DNA of 36,393 bases from a bacterium. Its GTDB lineage: Bacteria; CSSED10-310; JAJRTK01. The position numbers and the translations under genes are program-made. Below, one piece after another: positions 1 through 8,530 of the stretch (positions are counted from its first letter, which is position 1; the number at the start of each line of letters is the position of its first letter). The notes below the pieces were generated by a model, which searched no databases, was not told where the DNA came from, and was given only the letters and a program-made list of their open reading frames with translations. The stretch covers positions 1-36,393 of the forward strand of contig JAJRTK010000389.1 of NCBI GenBank assembly GCA_024278345.1. The letters are read 5' to 3'.

Positions 1-140
1 CTGGAACCCGGCGGAGGCTCCGCCTCCGGACCTCCGCTGGGAGCGCCGCTCCCAGACCCACGCCAGGGAGCCAGCTCCCTGGACCCACATCTTTGTGCGC
101 TGCGCGCTTTTTTCGGGTGGCCGGTACCATGACCGAGGCC
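1..140 (-). repeat. Partial multi-hairpin MITE-like element (GGCCTCGGTCAT-TIR class), cut by the window edge
   Basis: ATGACCGAGGCC terminus at 129-140. Reverse complement of the interior (ccagggagctggctccctgg, gcgcagcgcacaaag, gggagcggcgctccc, cggaggcggagcctccg) matches the element at 32117-32382. Confidence 0.75.
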
Positions 141-231
141 TTCGCATGATTTGGACCCGGCGCTAAACGGTTACCCTCCGCCCGTTCGCCTTCGGTGGTT
201 CTCCGCTGCGCTCCGGTTCTCATCCCGCGCC

Positions 232-1344
232 TCAGACTACCTCGTGACGATCCTCGATGAGATATCCGGGTCTATCGCGGACAAGTCTCTTCGTATCTTT
301 TCGCCTGGCCATCTTCTGTCCAATTCGCCGAAAAGCCCAAAACGGGGAAATGCCCAGCCGGGCCGCAAGCCACAATTGGGCGACCACTTTTCGAAGCGTG
401 GACAAGTTTGGCCTGGATCGTGAAAAAAAGAAAGCATCTAGGCTTCGCAGACTTCGTAGGCTCGCAAGAATCTTCTCGAAAAATACTTCCCGATCAGAGG
501 ATGAAACAGAAGCCGCACTGTTGAGATAATATCGACCTGCCGAAAAACGGTACCTTCGATCAAATTTCCGGAGATAGCTTGGAGGAAACAACTGACTCCC
601 ACTTTCCCGAATGAAATCCAATGCGTTCCGGAGATAGTCGAGGAAACTATCGATGTCCTTGTAGGTGGAATTGAGGTACCCTGAGGGTAGGTTTCTCCAG
701 GATGCCAGCGGCTCGGGAATGAAACAGGCTCCGTAGCGCAGCATGAGCGTTTGTTGAACGACCCCATCGCAGAAGGGGCCCAATTCAGGGCGAAATCCGC
801 CTGCTTCCATAAGCGCTGCCCTTCGGTAGATGACAGCACTCCCAGTGACCCAAACTCCGTGCCGGTACAGAATCTTCAGGCATCGTCCTGGAGGAATATA
901 ACCCGGTGCCTTTAACGGCGAATAAAGTGGAACCAGCCCTGTGGTTTTCCCGGCGGCATCAATTTCAATGGTTGGGCAGGCGCAAAGCCCCGCCTCGGGA
1001 TACTCCTCCAAGAGGTCCATGTACCGCTGAAAAAAACCGGGAAGAATCTTGTCGTCGGCGGCGGTTCCAAAAATATAATCACCCTTCGCCATTTCCACAA
1101 GATGTGCGGTTGCAGGGCCGACTCCGCGGTTGATTTCGTTCCGATGAAGATGGATATGGGAATACTGTTGGGCAAATTCCTCAATGATCGCGACGCTATC
1201 GTCAGTCGATGCATCATCCAATACCAAGATTTCCATCGGCTGATAGCTCTGACGAACCAGGGCCCCCAGCGATTCCCGCAAGTAGCGCCCATGATTGTAG
1301 TTGGGCATGAAGACGGACAACGTGGGCTTCTTTTTCGGATTCAT
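232..1344 (-). CDS. Family 2 glycosyltransferase (GT-A fold)
   Basis: LSVFMPNYNHGRYLRESLGALVRQSYQPMEILVLDDASTDDS N-terminus typical of GT2; start chosen at MNPKKK. Confidence 0.88.
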   Translation of the reverse strand: MNPKKKPTLSVFMPNYNHGRYLRESLGALVRQSYQPMEILVLDDASTDDSVAIIEEFAQQYSHIHLHRNEINRGVGPATAHLVEMAKGDYIFGTAADDKILPGFFQRYMDLLEEYPEAGLCACPTIEIDAAGKTTGLVPLYSPLKAPGYIPPGRCLKILYRHGVWVTGSAVIYRRAALMEAGGFRPELGPFCDGVVQQTLMLRYGACFIPEPLASWRNLPSGYLNSTYKDIDSFLDYLRNALDFIRESGSQLFPPSYLRKFDRRYRFSAGRYYLNSAASVSSSDREVFFEKILASLRSLRSLDAFFFSRSRPNLSTLRKVVAQLWLAARLGISPFWAFRRIGQKMARRKDTKRLVRDRPGYLIEDRHEVV

Positions 1345-1349
1345 CGGGT

Positions 1350-2417
1350 CTACACCTTGAAAAGCGCTTTCCAGTGGTCCGGATCGCCGTGGATCCAATC
1401 ACGGATCTCCGACGCGATCTCTAACACCTTTTTTCGCGGGCTCCAGCCGAACCACTGCCTTGCTTTCCCCGTGTCCGACACGTAGCAGGGAATATCCACG
1501 GAACTCGTCTCGGCCACCGAGGCGATGGGAATCTCCCGGCCCGTGACTTCCTTGCAATAACCCGTCCACTCCAATAGCGATGTCGAACACCCCCACCCAC
1601 CGCCGACATTGAAGACCTCCCCTGCGCATCGCTCCAACTGCTCCACCTGGAGGAGAAGCAGCCGGAACAGGTCCTCCGGATGCAAAAGATCCCGCACCTG
1701 CTTCCCCGTGCCTCCATACCCCGTGTACCGCAATGGCCTGCCATAGTAGTGCCGGGCGACCCAGTAGGTGAAGACTCCCTGCTCCACCTTGCCGAACTGC
1801 CCCGGCCCCGCGATGACTCCACAGCGGTCGATGACCGCCCGGAGACCATAGGTTTCCACGTATTCCTGGAGAATCAGTTCCGACGCGAGCTTTGTCGCGC
1901 CGTACAGGGATCGGGGAAGATGGGTGGGAAACGTCTCCGCAATCCCCGCCGGCCCGGCTCCCGGCACCGATTGTGCCCGCCGGATCTCGAAGCGGGTCTC
2001 CGTCTCCCGGATCCCTAGCTCCTGGAGCGGCCGGATGGAGTAGACACGGGAACTCGACAAGAAGACCAGGTTCTTGGCACGGTGTCGCGCCAGTTCCAGG
2101 CAGTTGAGCGTTCCGCACAGGTTGGTCTCCACCACGTAGTGGGGCGATCCATCGAGGCCAGCCAGAACGCTGGGCTCCGCCGATGCCTCCACGAACAGGT
2201 CGAACGTTCCCGGCAGCGCTTCGAGATCGCGCCAAGAACGGATGTCGCCGTGGACAAACTCGATCCCGCGCCGGGCAAAGCGCGACAGGTTTTCCTCCGA
2301 CCCACGCCGCCGAAGGTTGTCGAAAACGACCACCCGGTTCGCGGGATTCTCCTCCATGAACGCCAGCGCCAGCGACGAACCCACGAAGCCTGCGCCACCG
2401 GTAATGAGGATTCTCAT
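1350..2417 (-). CDS. NAD-dependent epimerase/dehydratase (extended SDR; CDP-paratose 2-epimerase-like)
   Basis: MRILITGGAGFVGSSLA Rossmann motif (GxxGxxG), YGATK catalytic motif; start at MRILITGG. Confidence 0.88.
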   Translation of the reverse strand: MRILITGGAGFVGSSLALAFMEENPANRVVVFDNLRRRGSEENLSRFARRGIEFVHGDIRSWRDLEALPGTFDLFVEASAEPSVLAGLDGSPHYVVETNLCGTLNCLELARHRAKNLVFLSSSRVYSIRPLQELGIRETETRFEIRRAQSVPGAGPAGIAETFPTHLPRSLYGATKLASELILQEYVETYGLRAVIDRCGVIAGPGQFGKVEQGVFTYWVARHYYGRPLRYTGYGGTGKQVRDLLHPEDLFRLLLLQVEQLERCAGEVFNVGGGWGCSTSLLEWTGYCKEVTGREIPIASVAETSSVDIPCYVSDTGKARQWFGWSPRKKVLEIASEIRDWIHGDPDHWKALFKV

Positions 2418-2493
2418 GCCACTTCGCTCCTGTCCCCCAATCTGCTTCCAACTTCTTCCCAAGGACCGTGACCTACCCCAAACAGGTTTCCTG

Positions 2494-3921
2494 TCAGCTT
2501 GAGGTCCGCTCACGTCGGGCGCCCTCCGGCTCCCGCCGCTCGCCCTCCAGGCCCCCCGGATTGCTCTCTCTCACCGCCCGGCCGCCTCCAGAACGCTTTG
2601 CCAGCGCCCGTTGGTAGGCGGCCTCCAGGAAATCGACGCTCCTCTCCCACGTCAACCAATTCGATACACGATTCCTGGCCTTTTGTCCAAGTTCCCTCCG
2701 TCGTTTCGGGTCTCTGGCGAGCCCCGCCAGTTTTTTGCCAAAATCCACGGGATCCCCGGTCTTCGCAATCTCGCCGCCCTCTCCCAGCATCCATCCCATG
2801 TCCCCCACGTCGCTGGTCACCACGGGCAGACCGCTGGCCATGCACTCCAAGAGAGTCAACGACGATTTCGAGCGGTTCAAGGGCGTGTCCGCCAGAGGAA
2901 CGGCCGCGAGATCGCACGACGCGATGTGGCGGGGCATTTCGTGGTGGGGAATGAAGCCCTGGGTCATGACGACGCACCCTTCCAGGCCTCGGACCCGGAG
3001 CAGAGCTTTGAGTTCGGATCTCCCGGTGCCGCCGCCAATCACCAGGCATTTTCCGGCTGGAGCTTCCCGGGAGAACGTTTCCAGGATGTCGGCGAAAAAG
3101 AAGAGGTCGGCGGTTCCGCCCAGATGTCCCGAGTAGAGAAAGGTGGGTCCATCGAGGCCCAGTTTTTCCCGGAGTCCCTCGTCGCGGAGCCCGGGTCCGA
3201 ACTTGTGGAGATCGACCCCGACTCTGGCGGGGAAGAGAGCGTCGAGGGGAGTTCCGAACCGGAGGCTCTTTCGGCGGAGCCACATACTGGCGCCTCCCAT
3301 GGTTTCCACGAGCTTCGGAACGAGCCATTCGAGAGGCGCGATGACGAAGAGGCCACCGATCCCTTTGATGGCGAGCTTGAGCCTCTTGCCCAAGGATGCG
3401 CCGGACGGGGCGAACGCATCTTGCAAAGTTTCCCAGCAAAAGGCCGTCTCGTCGTCGTCCCAGTCCTGGTGGAGAGGATTTCGGTGGAGGCGGGCGGCAA
3501 GAAACGCGGCGACGGTCGTGGCGGGGCGCATCTTTTGGAAGTGGATGAGATCGGCCCAGGCCGCAGACCGGCGGAGAGAATTCCAGGAGCTCTTGGAAAA
3601 GAGTTTCAGAGGTTCGACGGGAATGGAGGCGGGGAGTTGCTGGTGGATCGGCTTGGAACCGCGTTTCCTTTTGGGGAGCGGTCGATGGAAGATGCGGATG
3701 GCGTGCCCCCGGGAAACCAGGTGGCAGGCGAACATGATGGTGCGGATGGTGAAGGGCTGGTACCGGAGGTCGTAGGGGATGATCATCAGGATCCGGAGGT
3801 GTTTCCCGGGGGGATGGGACCTGGGCGGGATGTCTGCTAGGGGGGCGTGGGGCTTGACGGCCTCAGCCGATTGAGGGGCGTGTTGCCCGGGGGCGGGAAT
3901 CGATGGCGGATGGTCGTTCAT
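2494..3921 (-). CDS. Family 4-like glycosyltransferase (GT-B)
   Basis: LRILMIIPYDLRYQPFTIRT N-terminus; C-terminal SKSSLTLLECMASGLPVVTSDVGDMGWML donor-site motif; start at MNDHPPS. Confidence 0.85.
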   Translation of the reverse strand: MNDHPPSIPAPGQHAPQSAEAVKPHAPLADIPPRSHPPGKHLRILMIIPYDLRYQPFTIRTIMFACHLVSRGHAIRIFHRPLPKRKRGSKPIHQQLPASIPVEPLKLFSKSSWNSLRRSAAWADLIHFQKMRPATTVAAFLAARLHRNPLHQDWDDDETAFCWETLQDAFAPSGASLGKRLKLAIKGIGGLFVIAPLEWLVPKLVETMGGASMWLRRKSLRFGTPLDALFPARVGVDLHKFGPGLRDEGLREKLGLDGPTFLYSGHLGGTADLFFFADILETFSREAPAGKCLVIGGGTGRSELKALLRVRGLEGCVVMTQGFIPHHEMPRHIASCDLAAVPLADTPLNRSKSSLTLLECMASGLPVVTSDVGDMGWMLGEGGEIAKTGDPVDFGKKLAGLARDPKRRRELGQKARNRVSNWLTWERSVDFLEAAYQRALAKRSGGGRAVRESNPGGLEGERREPEGARRERTSS

Positions 3922-4074
3922 GGTGGGTCGTGGGAGGAGGATTGGGGTTACCGGGCGGACAGCGTGCGCCGGATGGCGTACGATGGGAGCAGGACGCAAC
4001 CTTGAGAAGATGGGTGGGGGGTCTTCTTGTGATTGGGGGCTTGGGAAGAGGATTCTGGTGGCTGCAGGTTTTCT

Positions 4075-5550
4075 TCAGCTTCGAGTGATGAATCCCGCCA
4101 GGTATTGTTTGGCCTGTTTTGGATTTGCCATGGCGAGCTTGAGGGATGCGACGGGGTTTTTCAGGACACGACGGAGAAAGCCCTTTCGGCGTGCTTCATG
4201 CTTGCGCCAGGTTTCGTAAGCGTGGCGGAGGAAGTCCTCGAGTTCTTGAGCAGAAACCCGGTCGGCTCGCACGACGCACTGGGACAGGCCATCATAGGCG
4301 CTGAAGTCCGTGGTCATGAGGAGGTTCCGTTCCCGGGCATACTCATAGAACTCCGTCCCTGGAAAGGGGGTGGAGATGGAGAACTGGACGGTATGAGGGT
4401 TGAGTTCCAGGGCGAGGTCTAGCGTTTCCTGCATGGTTTTGCGGGTTTCGCCGATGAGGCCGAAGGAGAAGGTCAGGTGGGTCTTGATGCCCAGGTCGTG
4501 GGTGAAGGCGACCGTATCCCGAAGAACCTGAAGGTTCAAACGCTTCCCGCAGTCATCGACGATCTTCTGGTTCCCCGATTCGACTCCGTATTTGACGGCG
4601 TGGAGACCGGCTTTTCGCAGTTTTTCCAGCACACTCTTTTTGAGTGTATCGGCGCGGCACATGGCGCCCCAAGGGATCTGCTCCAGGCCTCGGGAGATGA
4701 TTTCGTCGGCGAAGTCGCTGAGGCGCCTGTTGCCGATGTTCCACGTGTCGTCGTCGAAGTAGTAGGATTTGTAGGGGAAAGGATCGTGGCGGAACATCTG
4801 CTCGATTTCGTCGGCCATGTACTTGGCGGAAAAGACGCGGTAGCGGTGATCCTTGTAGACGACCTGGGGCCAGACGCAGAAGTTGCAGGTATAGGGACAG
4901 CCCCGGGAGCCGTGGAGCTGGAGAGAGGGGCTGGGGAGATCGCCGGGGTTGTCGTAGTAGAGGGACATATCCAGCGTCGAACGGTGGGGGAAGGGAAGCT
5001 GGTCCAGGGGCTCGATGTTGGGGCGGCGGGGCTCGTGGACGATGGAGCCGCCGGGGCCGTGGCGGTGGATGAGTCCCTGCAGGCCTTGCAAGTTCTTTTT
5101 GTCGCGGATGCGTTGGGCGGCTTCCAGAACGGTGTATTCCCATTCTCCACCGGCCAGGGCGTCGAGGAAGGCGTGTTTTTCGAGGCCGTCGCTCATTTGG
5201 TTCACGTGGTGGCCTGTCATGAGCAGGAAGGCGCTCGTCTTTTCCTTGATGCTCTTGGCCCACTGGAGGTCGGTCTCGATGGAAGCCGTGGCGTTTTCCT
5301 GGACGATGAAGTCGGGCGCGAAAGAGGTGACGTTGTGGAGGTAGGAGTCATCATTTTCCTTGGTGGCGCAGCCATCGAAAATCGCCACCTCGAAACCCTC
5401 CGGCTCCAAGAGAGCGGCGGCGTAGCCAAGGTAAAAGGGAAACGGCATGTAACGATTGCCATTTTCCATAAAATGCGGCCAGCGCGAACCGGCGCGAACT
5501 CCATAGTGGCCCGGTCGTTTCCACGGCGGGTTGAGAAGAGCTACTTTCAT
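4075..5550 (-). CDS. B12-binding-domain radical SAM protein
   Basis: MKVALLNPPWKRPG N-domain, then GSRGCPYTCNFCVWP (CxxxCxxC) and FSFGLIGET. Confidence 0.9.
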   Translation of the reverse strand: MKVALLNPPWKRPGHYGVRAGSRWPHFMENGNRYMPFPFYLGYAAALLEPEGFEVAIFDGCATKENDDSYLHNVTSFAPDFIVQENATASIETDLQWAKSIKEKTSAFLLMTGHHVNQMSDGLEKHAFLDALAGGEWEYTVLEAAQRIRDKKNLQGLQGLIHRHGPGGSIVHEPRRPNIEPLDQLPFPHRSTLDMSLYYDNPGDLPSPSLQLHGSRGCPYTCNFCVWPQVVYKDHRYRVFSAKYMADEIEQMFRHDPFPYKSYYFDDDTWNIGNRRLSDFADEIISRGLEQIPWGAMCRADTLKKSVLEKLRKAGLHAVKYGVESGNQKIVDDCGKRLNLQVLRDTVAFTHDLGIKTHLTFSFGLIGETRKTMQETLDLALELNPHTVQFSISTPFPGTEFYEYARERNLLMTTDFSAYDGLSQCVVRADRVSAQELEDFLRHAYETWRKHEARRKGFLRRVLKNPVASLKLAMANPKQAKQYLAGFITRS

Positions 5551-5587
5551 GGTGGCGGAATCCTCTCTTGTCCTAGCCCTGTGCTTG

Positions 5588-7129
5588 TCAATCCTTACCC
5601 AGCGCCATGGCGTGGAGACTCTCCGGCCACAAAAGCCCGAATCCCCGCTTCAGGCGTCCTTTGAATCCCTTCCAACCCTGTCCTCGGAAGACGCGGCCCA
5701 TGGTGCGCATCTGCCGCAGCACCCACCGCGGTTGCCGGAGTTTGCGCCGGAGCCAGCGGCCTCCTGCCGTGAGCTCGAACTCCTCCATGAAGCGGGGATC
5801 GACTTCCGTGTAGCGGACCACCGAGGTGCTGGCGCCGTCGAATTCCGCCCAGTTCTCCGTGAGGAGGCGGCCTTCCTTTTTGACCTTCTCATAGAAACGC
5901 GTGCCGGGAAAGGGGGTCGTAATGCTGAACTGGACTGAATCGACGTCCAGGCGGCAGGCGTACTCGAAGGTCCGTTCGATGCTTTCGCGGGTGTCGCCGG
6001 AGAGCCCGAAGCTCACCGTCATGTGGGTCTTGATCCCTAGGCTCGTCGCGGTTTTTACCACTCGTTCCAGCTTGGGAAGCTTCACAGGTTTCTGGATCTC
6101 CTTGAGGATCCTTGGATCCGCGCTCTCCAGCCCGAATTTCATGCCGATGCAACCCGCAGCGGCCATGGTTTCCAGCATCTTTTCCGTCGACGCCATGGCG
6201 TCACCCATGACGGACCAAGGCACCTTGAGACCCCGGGACCGAATCTCGTCGCATAAAGCAAAGACGTGCTTGGAATTGACCGTGAACGTATCGTCGTCAA
6301 AATAGATCTCCCTGGCGCCGTATCGCTCCACCGCCTCCACCATCTCGTCCACGACGCGCTTAGGCGAAAAGACCCGGTAGCGCCCGCCGCCGTACATCAC
6401 CTGGATCCAGAGACAGAAATCGCACCGGAACGGGCAGCCCCGGCTGGCGTGAAGCTGGACCGCCGGCCGGTGCTGGCAAAACCCGTCGTGGTAGAGGCTC
6501 AGGTCGTTGCACTCGTTGGAGGGAAACAAATGGCGCGCCGGATGCGGTAGCTCATCGACGGGGTTGATCTCCCTGCCCCGCCGACCACCAGCCGGTTTCC
6601 CATCCGCGGCGCGGTAGGCGATGCCGTCCAAGTCGTCCAGGGAATTGTCGTCTCTCAGCCGCCGAGCCAGTTCCAGGAAAGTCATCTCGTATTCGCCTAC
6701 CAACACGAAATCCACGTGCTCGTGCTCCGAGAGGGTTTCCGTGGGGAATTCCGTCACGTGCGGCCCTGCCAGGGCGATCCGAGCTCCCGTGGCCTCCCGG
6801 AGGCGGGCCGAGGTTTCCACGTCCCGGTGGATCGTCGGGGTGCTGGTTTCAAACAAGATGAGGTCGGGCTGGATCGCCGAAACCCTCCGGTGGAACTCCG
6901 GTTCCGTCAAGTTCAGCGGAATCCCGTCCAGGGCCTGGACGTCAAAGTCGTCCCGTTCCAAGAGTGCCGCGGAATAGGCCAGATAGAAGGGAAAAGGAGC
7001 GTAGCGAGGCAGTTCGTCCACCCGTTTGACCAGCGACCAGGGCCAACGGCTCCCAGCCCGGATGAAAAAACGCTCCTTGCCGCCGCCCAGCGAGGTTCGG
7101 CAAGGAGGATTGGCCAGCAGGATTCGCAT
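5588..7129 (-). CDS. B12-binding-domain radical SAM protein (paralogue of the adjacent gene)
   Basis: MRILLANPPCRTSLGGG N-domain, ASRGCPFRCDFCLW (CxxxCxxC), RAGSRWPW and TPFPGTRFYE shared with the neighbour. Confidence 0.9.
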   Translation of the reverse strand: MRILLANPPCRTSLGGGKERFFIRAGSRWPWSLVKRVDELPRYAPFPFYLAYSAALLERDDFDVQALDGIPLNLTEPEFHRRVSAIQPDLILFETSTPTIHRDVETSARLREATGARIALAGPHVTEFPTETLSEHEHVDFVLVGEYEMTFLELARRLRDDNSLDDLDGIAYRAADGKPAGGRRGREINPVDELPHPARHLFPSNECNDLSLYHDGFCQHRPAVQLHASRGCPFRCDFCLWIQVMYGGGRYRVFSPKRVVDEMVEAVERYGAREIYFDDDTFTVNSKHVFALCDEIRSRGLKVPWSVMGDAMASTEKMLETMAAAGCIGMKFGLESADPRILKEIQKPVKLPKLERVVKTATSLGIKTHMTVSFGLSGDTRESIERTFEYACRLDVDSVQFSITTPFPGTRFYEKVKKEGRLLTENWAEFDGASTSVVRYTEVDPRFMEEFELTAGGRWLRRKLRQPRWVLRQMRTMGRVFRGQGWKGFKGRLKRGFGLLWPESLHAMALGKD

Positions 7130-7192
7130 GGTCCATCTCCGGATGGTTCAGGGTTTCCGCCCGCGAGGTTTCCGTCGCGGTTCGACGGATCA

Positions 7193-7711
7193 TCAGACGA
7201 ATAAGTACCGGCGCCACTTGTCCACGTCGGTCCGGTTGCAGCGAGTCGCCAACATCATGCAACGGGAGCCCGGCCGCTTTGGCGGGGAGCGGAGCACGAA
7301 GCCGCACTCCCCGGGCAGACGGTTGGCCTTTTTCCTGTTACAACCCCGGCAACAGGTTACCACGTTTTCCCACGTTGTCCGACCACCCCGGCTCCTGGGC
7401 AGCACGTGATCGATGGTCAGCTCCCCGGCAGGCCTTGTGACCCCGCAATACTGACACTCGAAATCATCGCGGAGAAAGACGTTTCGACGGTTGAACACCC
7501 ATTCCAGATAGGGAATCCGAACGTAGGCCAGAAGGCGGATCACCAGCGGCACCACCAGTTCCCTGGAGGTGGATCGAATGACCAGCTCCTCCCGCTCTTC
7601 CACCACCATCGCCTTTTCAGAGAAGAGCATCAGGATCGCCCGCCGCACGGTGCAGATGTGGATCGGTTCATAGCTGGCGTTCAAAACCAAAACCGGCATG
7701 TGAGTCAACAT
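7193..7711 (-). CDS. HNH endonuclease
   Basis: LVLNASYEPIHICTVRRAI and FECQYCGVTRPAGELTIDHVLPRSRGGRTTWENVVTCCRGCNRKKANR. Confidence 0.88.
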   Translation of the reverse strand: MLTHMPVLVLNASYEPIHICTVRRAILMLFSEKAMVVEEREELVIRSTSRELVVPLVIRLLAYVRIPYLEWVFNRRNVFLRDDFECQYCGVTRPAGELTIDHVLPRSRGGRTTWENVVTCCRGCNRKKANRLPGECGFVLRSPPKRPGSRCMMLATRCNRTDVDKWRRYLFV

Positions 7712-7884
7712 GGCGCTTTCCTTCCACAACCAGAGTTCGAACCATCCACCGCCGGAAATGGTTCATTCTGTATTGTGCATCCTGCCCGGTATCTTCGGCA
7801 ACGGTAAGTTGTTTTTGTGTTGTATTCCGCTCGCATCAGGCGCCGTCCGACGCCCGCACCTCGCCCTAGAGCTACCAGAGCCTC

Positions 7885-8502
7885 TTAAATATTGACCCAT
7901 CGAAGATCTTCCGAAAGCCTGGAGATGGCCCTTCGCTTCCGCCCGATGGCCGCCCGGGCTCCCTCTTCATCCCCGGCCGCCGCCGCCTTCTCCGCCAACT
8001 GTTGTTTCCGAAGCACTACTCCATAGCGCTTCTCCGCAAACTCCCTCTCGATCCCCGAAAGACGCAAGATCCTGGCCTTCAAAGCCATGAGCTCCCGGAT
8101 GGGGTCCCGGTAGAGCCAATGGCAGGTCGGGCACTGGAGCCGCTCAAGGGGGGCCACCGAGTGGGAGATCTTCTGCTGGGCGCGACATCGCGGGCAGCGG
8201 CTAGAATAACCCTTGCCCGGAGACCTGTTGAGGTCGAATTCCAGGAGGTCGTCCCAGACGGGGTTGCCAGTGTTCACGCCAACCCTGGAACTTTTTTCGA
8301 TGCACCGGTCGTAGAGCCGCCGCCTCCGGGAATCCTTCAGGGTGTCATAGGCGAGGTTGATGAGCTTCGCCTGCTCCTCGTCGCCGCCCAGGTCCGGATG
8401 GTGCCGGAGCTCCTGCATCAAGACGCGGTACACCCGCTCGATGACTTGCTGGGAAGCCCGGCGATCAACCTGGAGAATCTGATAGTAATCGAGATCGGTC
8501 AT
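7885..8502 (-). CDS. J-domain (DnaJ-like) protein with zinc-ribbon-like region
   Basis: DYYQILQVDRRASQQVIERVYRVLMQELRHHPDLGG (HPD motif); CPRCRAQQKI...CPTCHWLY. Confidence 0.85.
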   Translation of the reverse strand: MTDLDYYQILQVDRRASQQVIERVYRVLMQELRHHPDLGGDEEQAKLINLAYDTLKDSRRRRLYDRCIEKSSRVGVNTGNPVWDDLLEFDLNRSPGKGYSSRCPRCRAQQKISHSVAPLERLQCPTCHWLYRDPIRELMALKARILRLSGIEREFAEKRYGVVLRKQQLAEKAAAAGDEEGARAAIGRKRRAISRLSEDLRWVNI

Positions 8503-8530
8503 GGGCCGGTTTCACATGTTGTCCTGAAGG

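Noticed and set aside
2611-3840. Plus-strand ORF of 409 aa opposite the GT4 gene (and similar long ORFs at 4477-5664, 8570-9805, 12353-13768, 32766-33722)
   Set aside because: Antisense shadows of well-supported coding genes.
7725-7800. tRNA-like 'gttcgaacc' segment upstream of the HNH gene
   Set aside because: No cloverleaf could be built; likely part of the promoter region.
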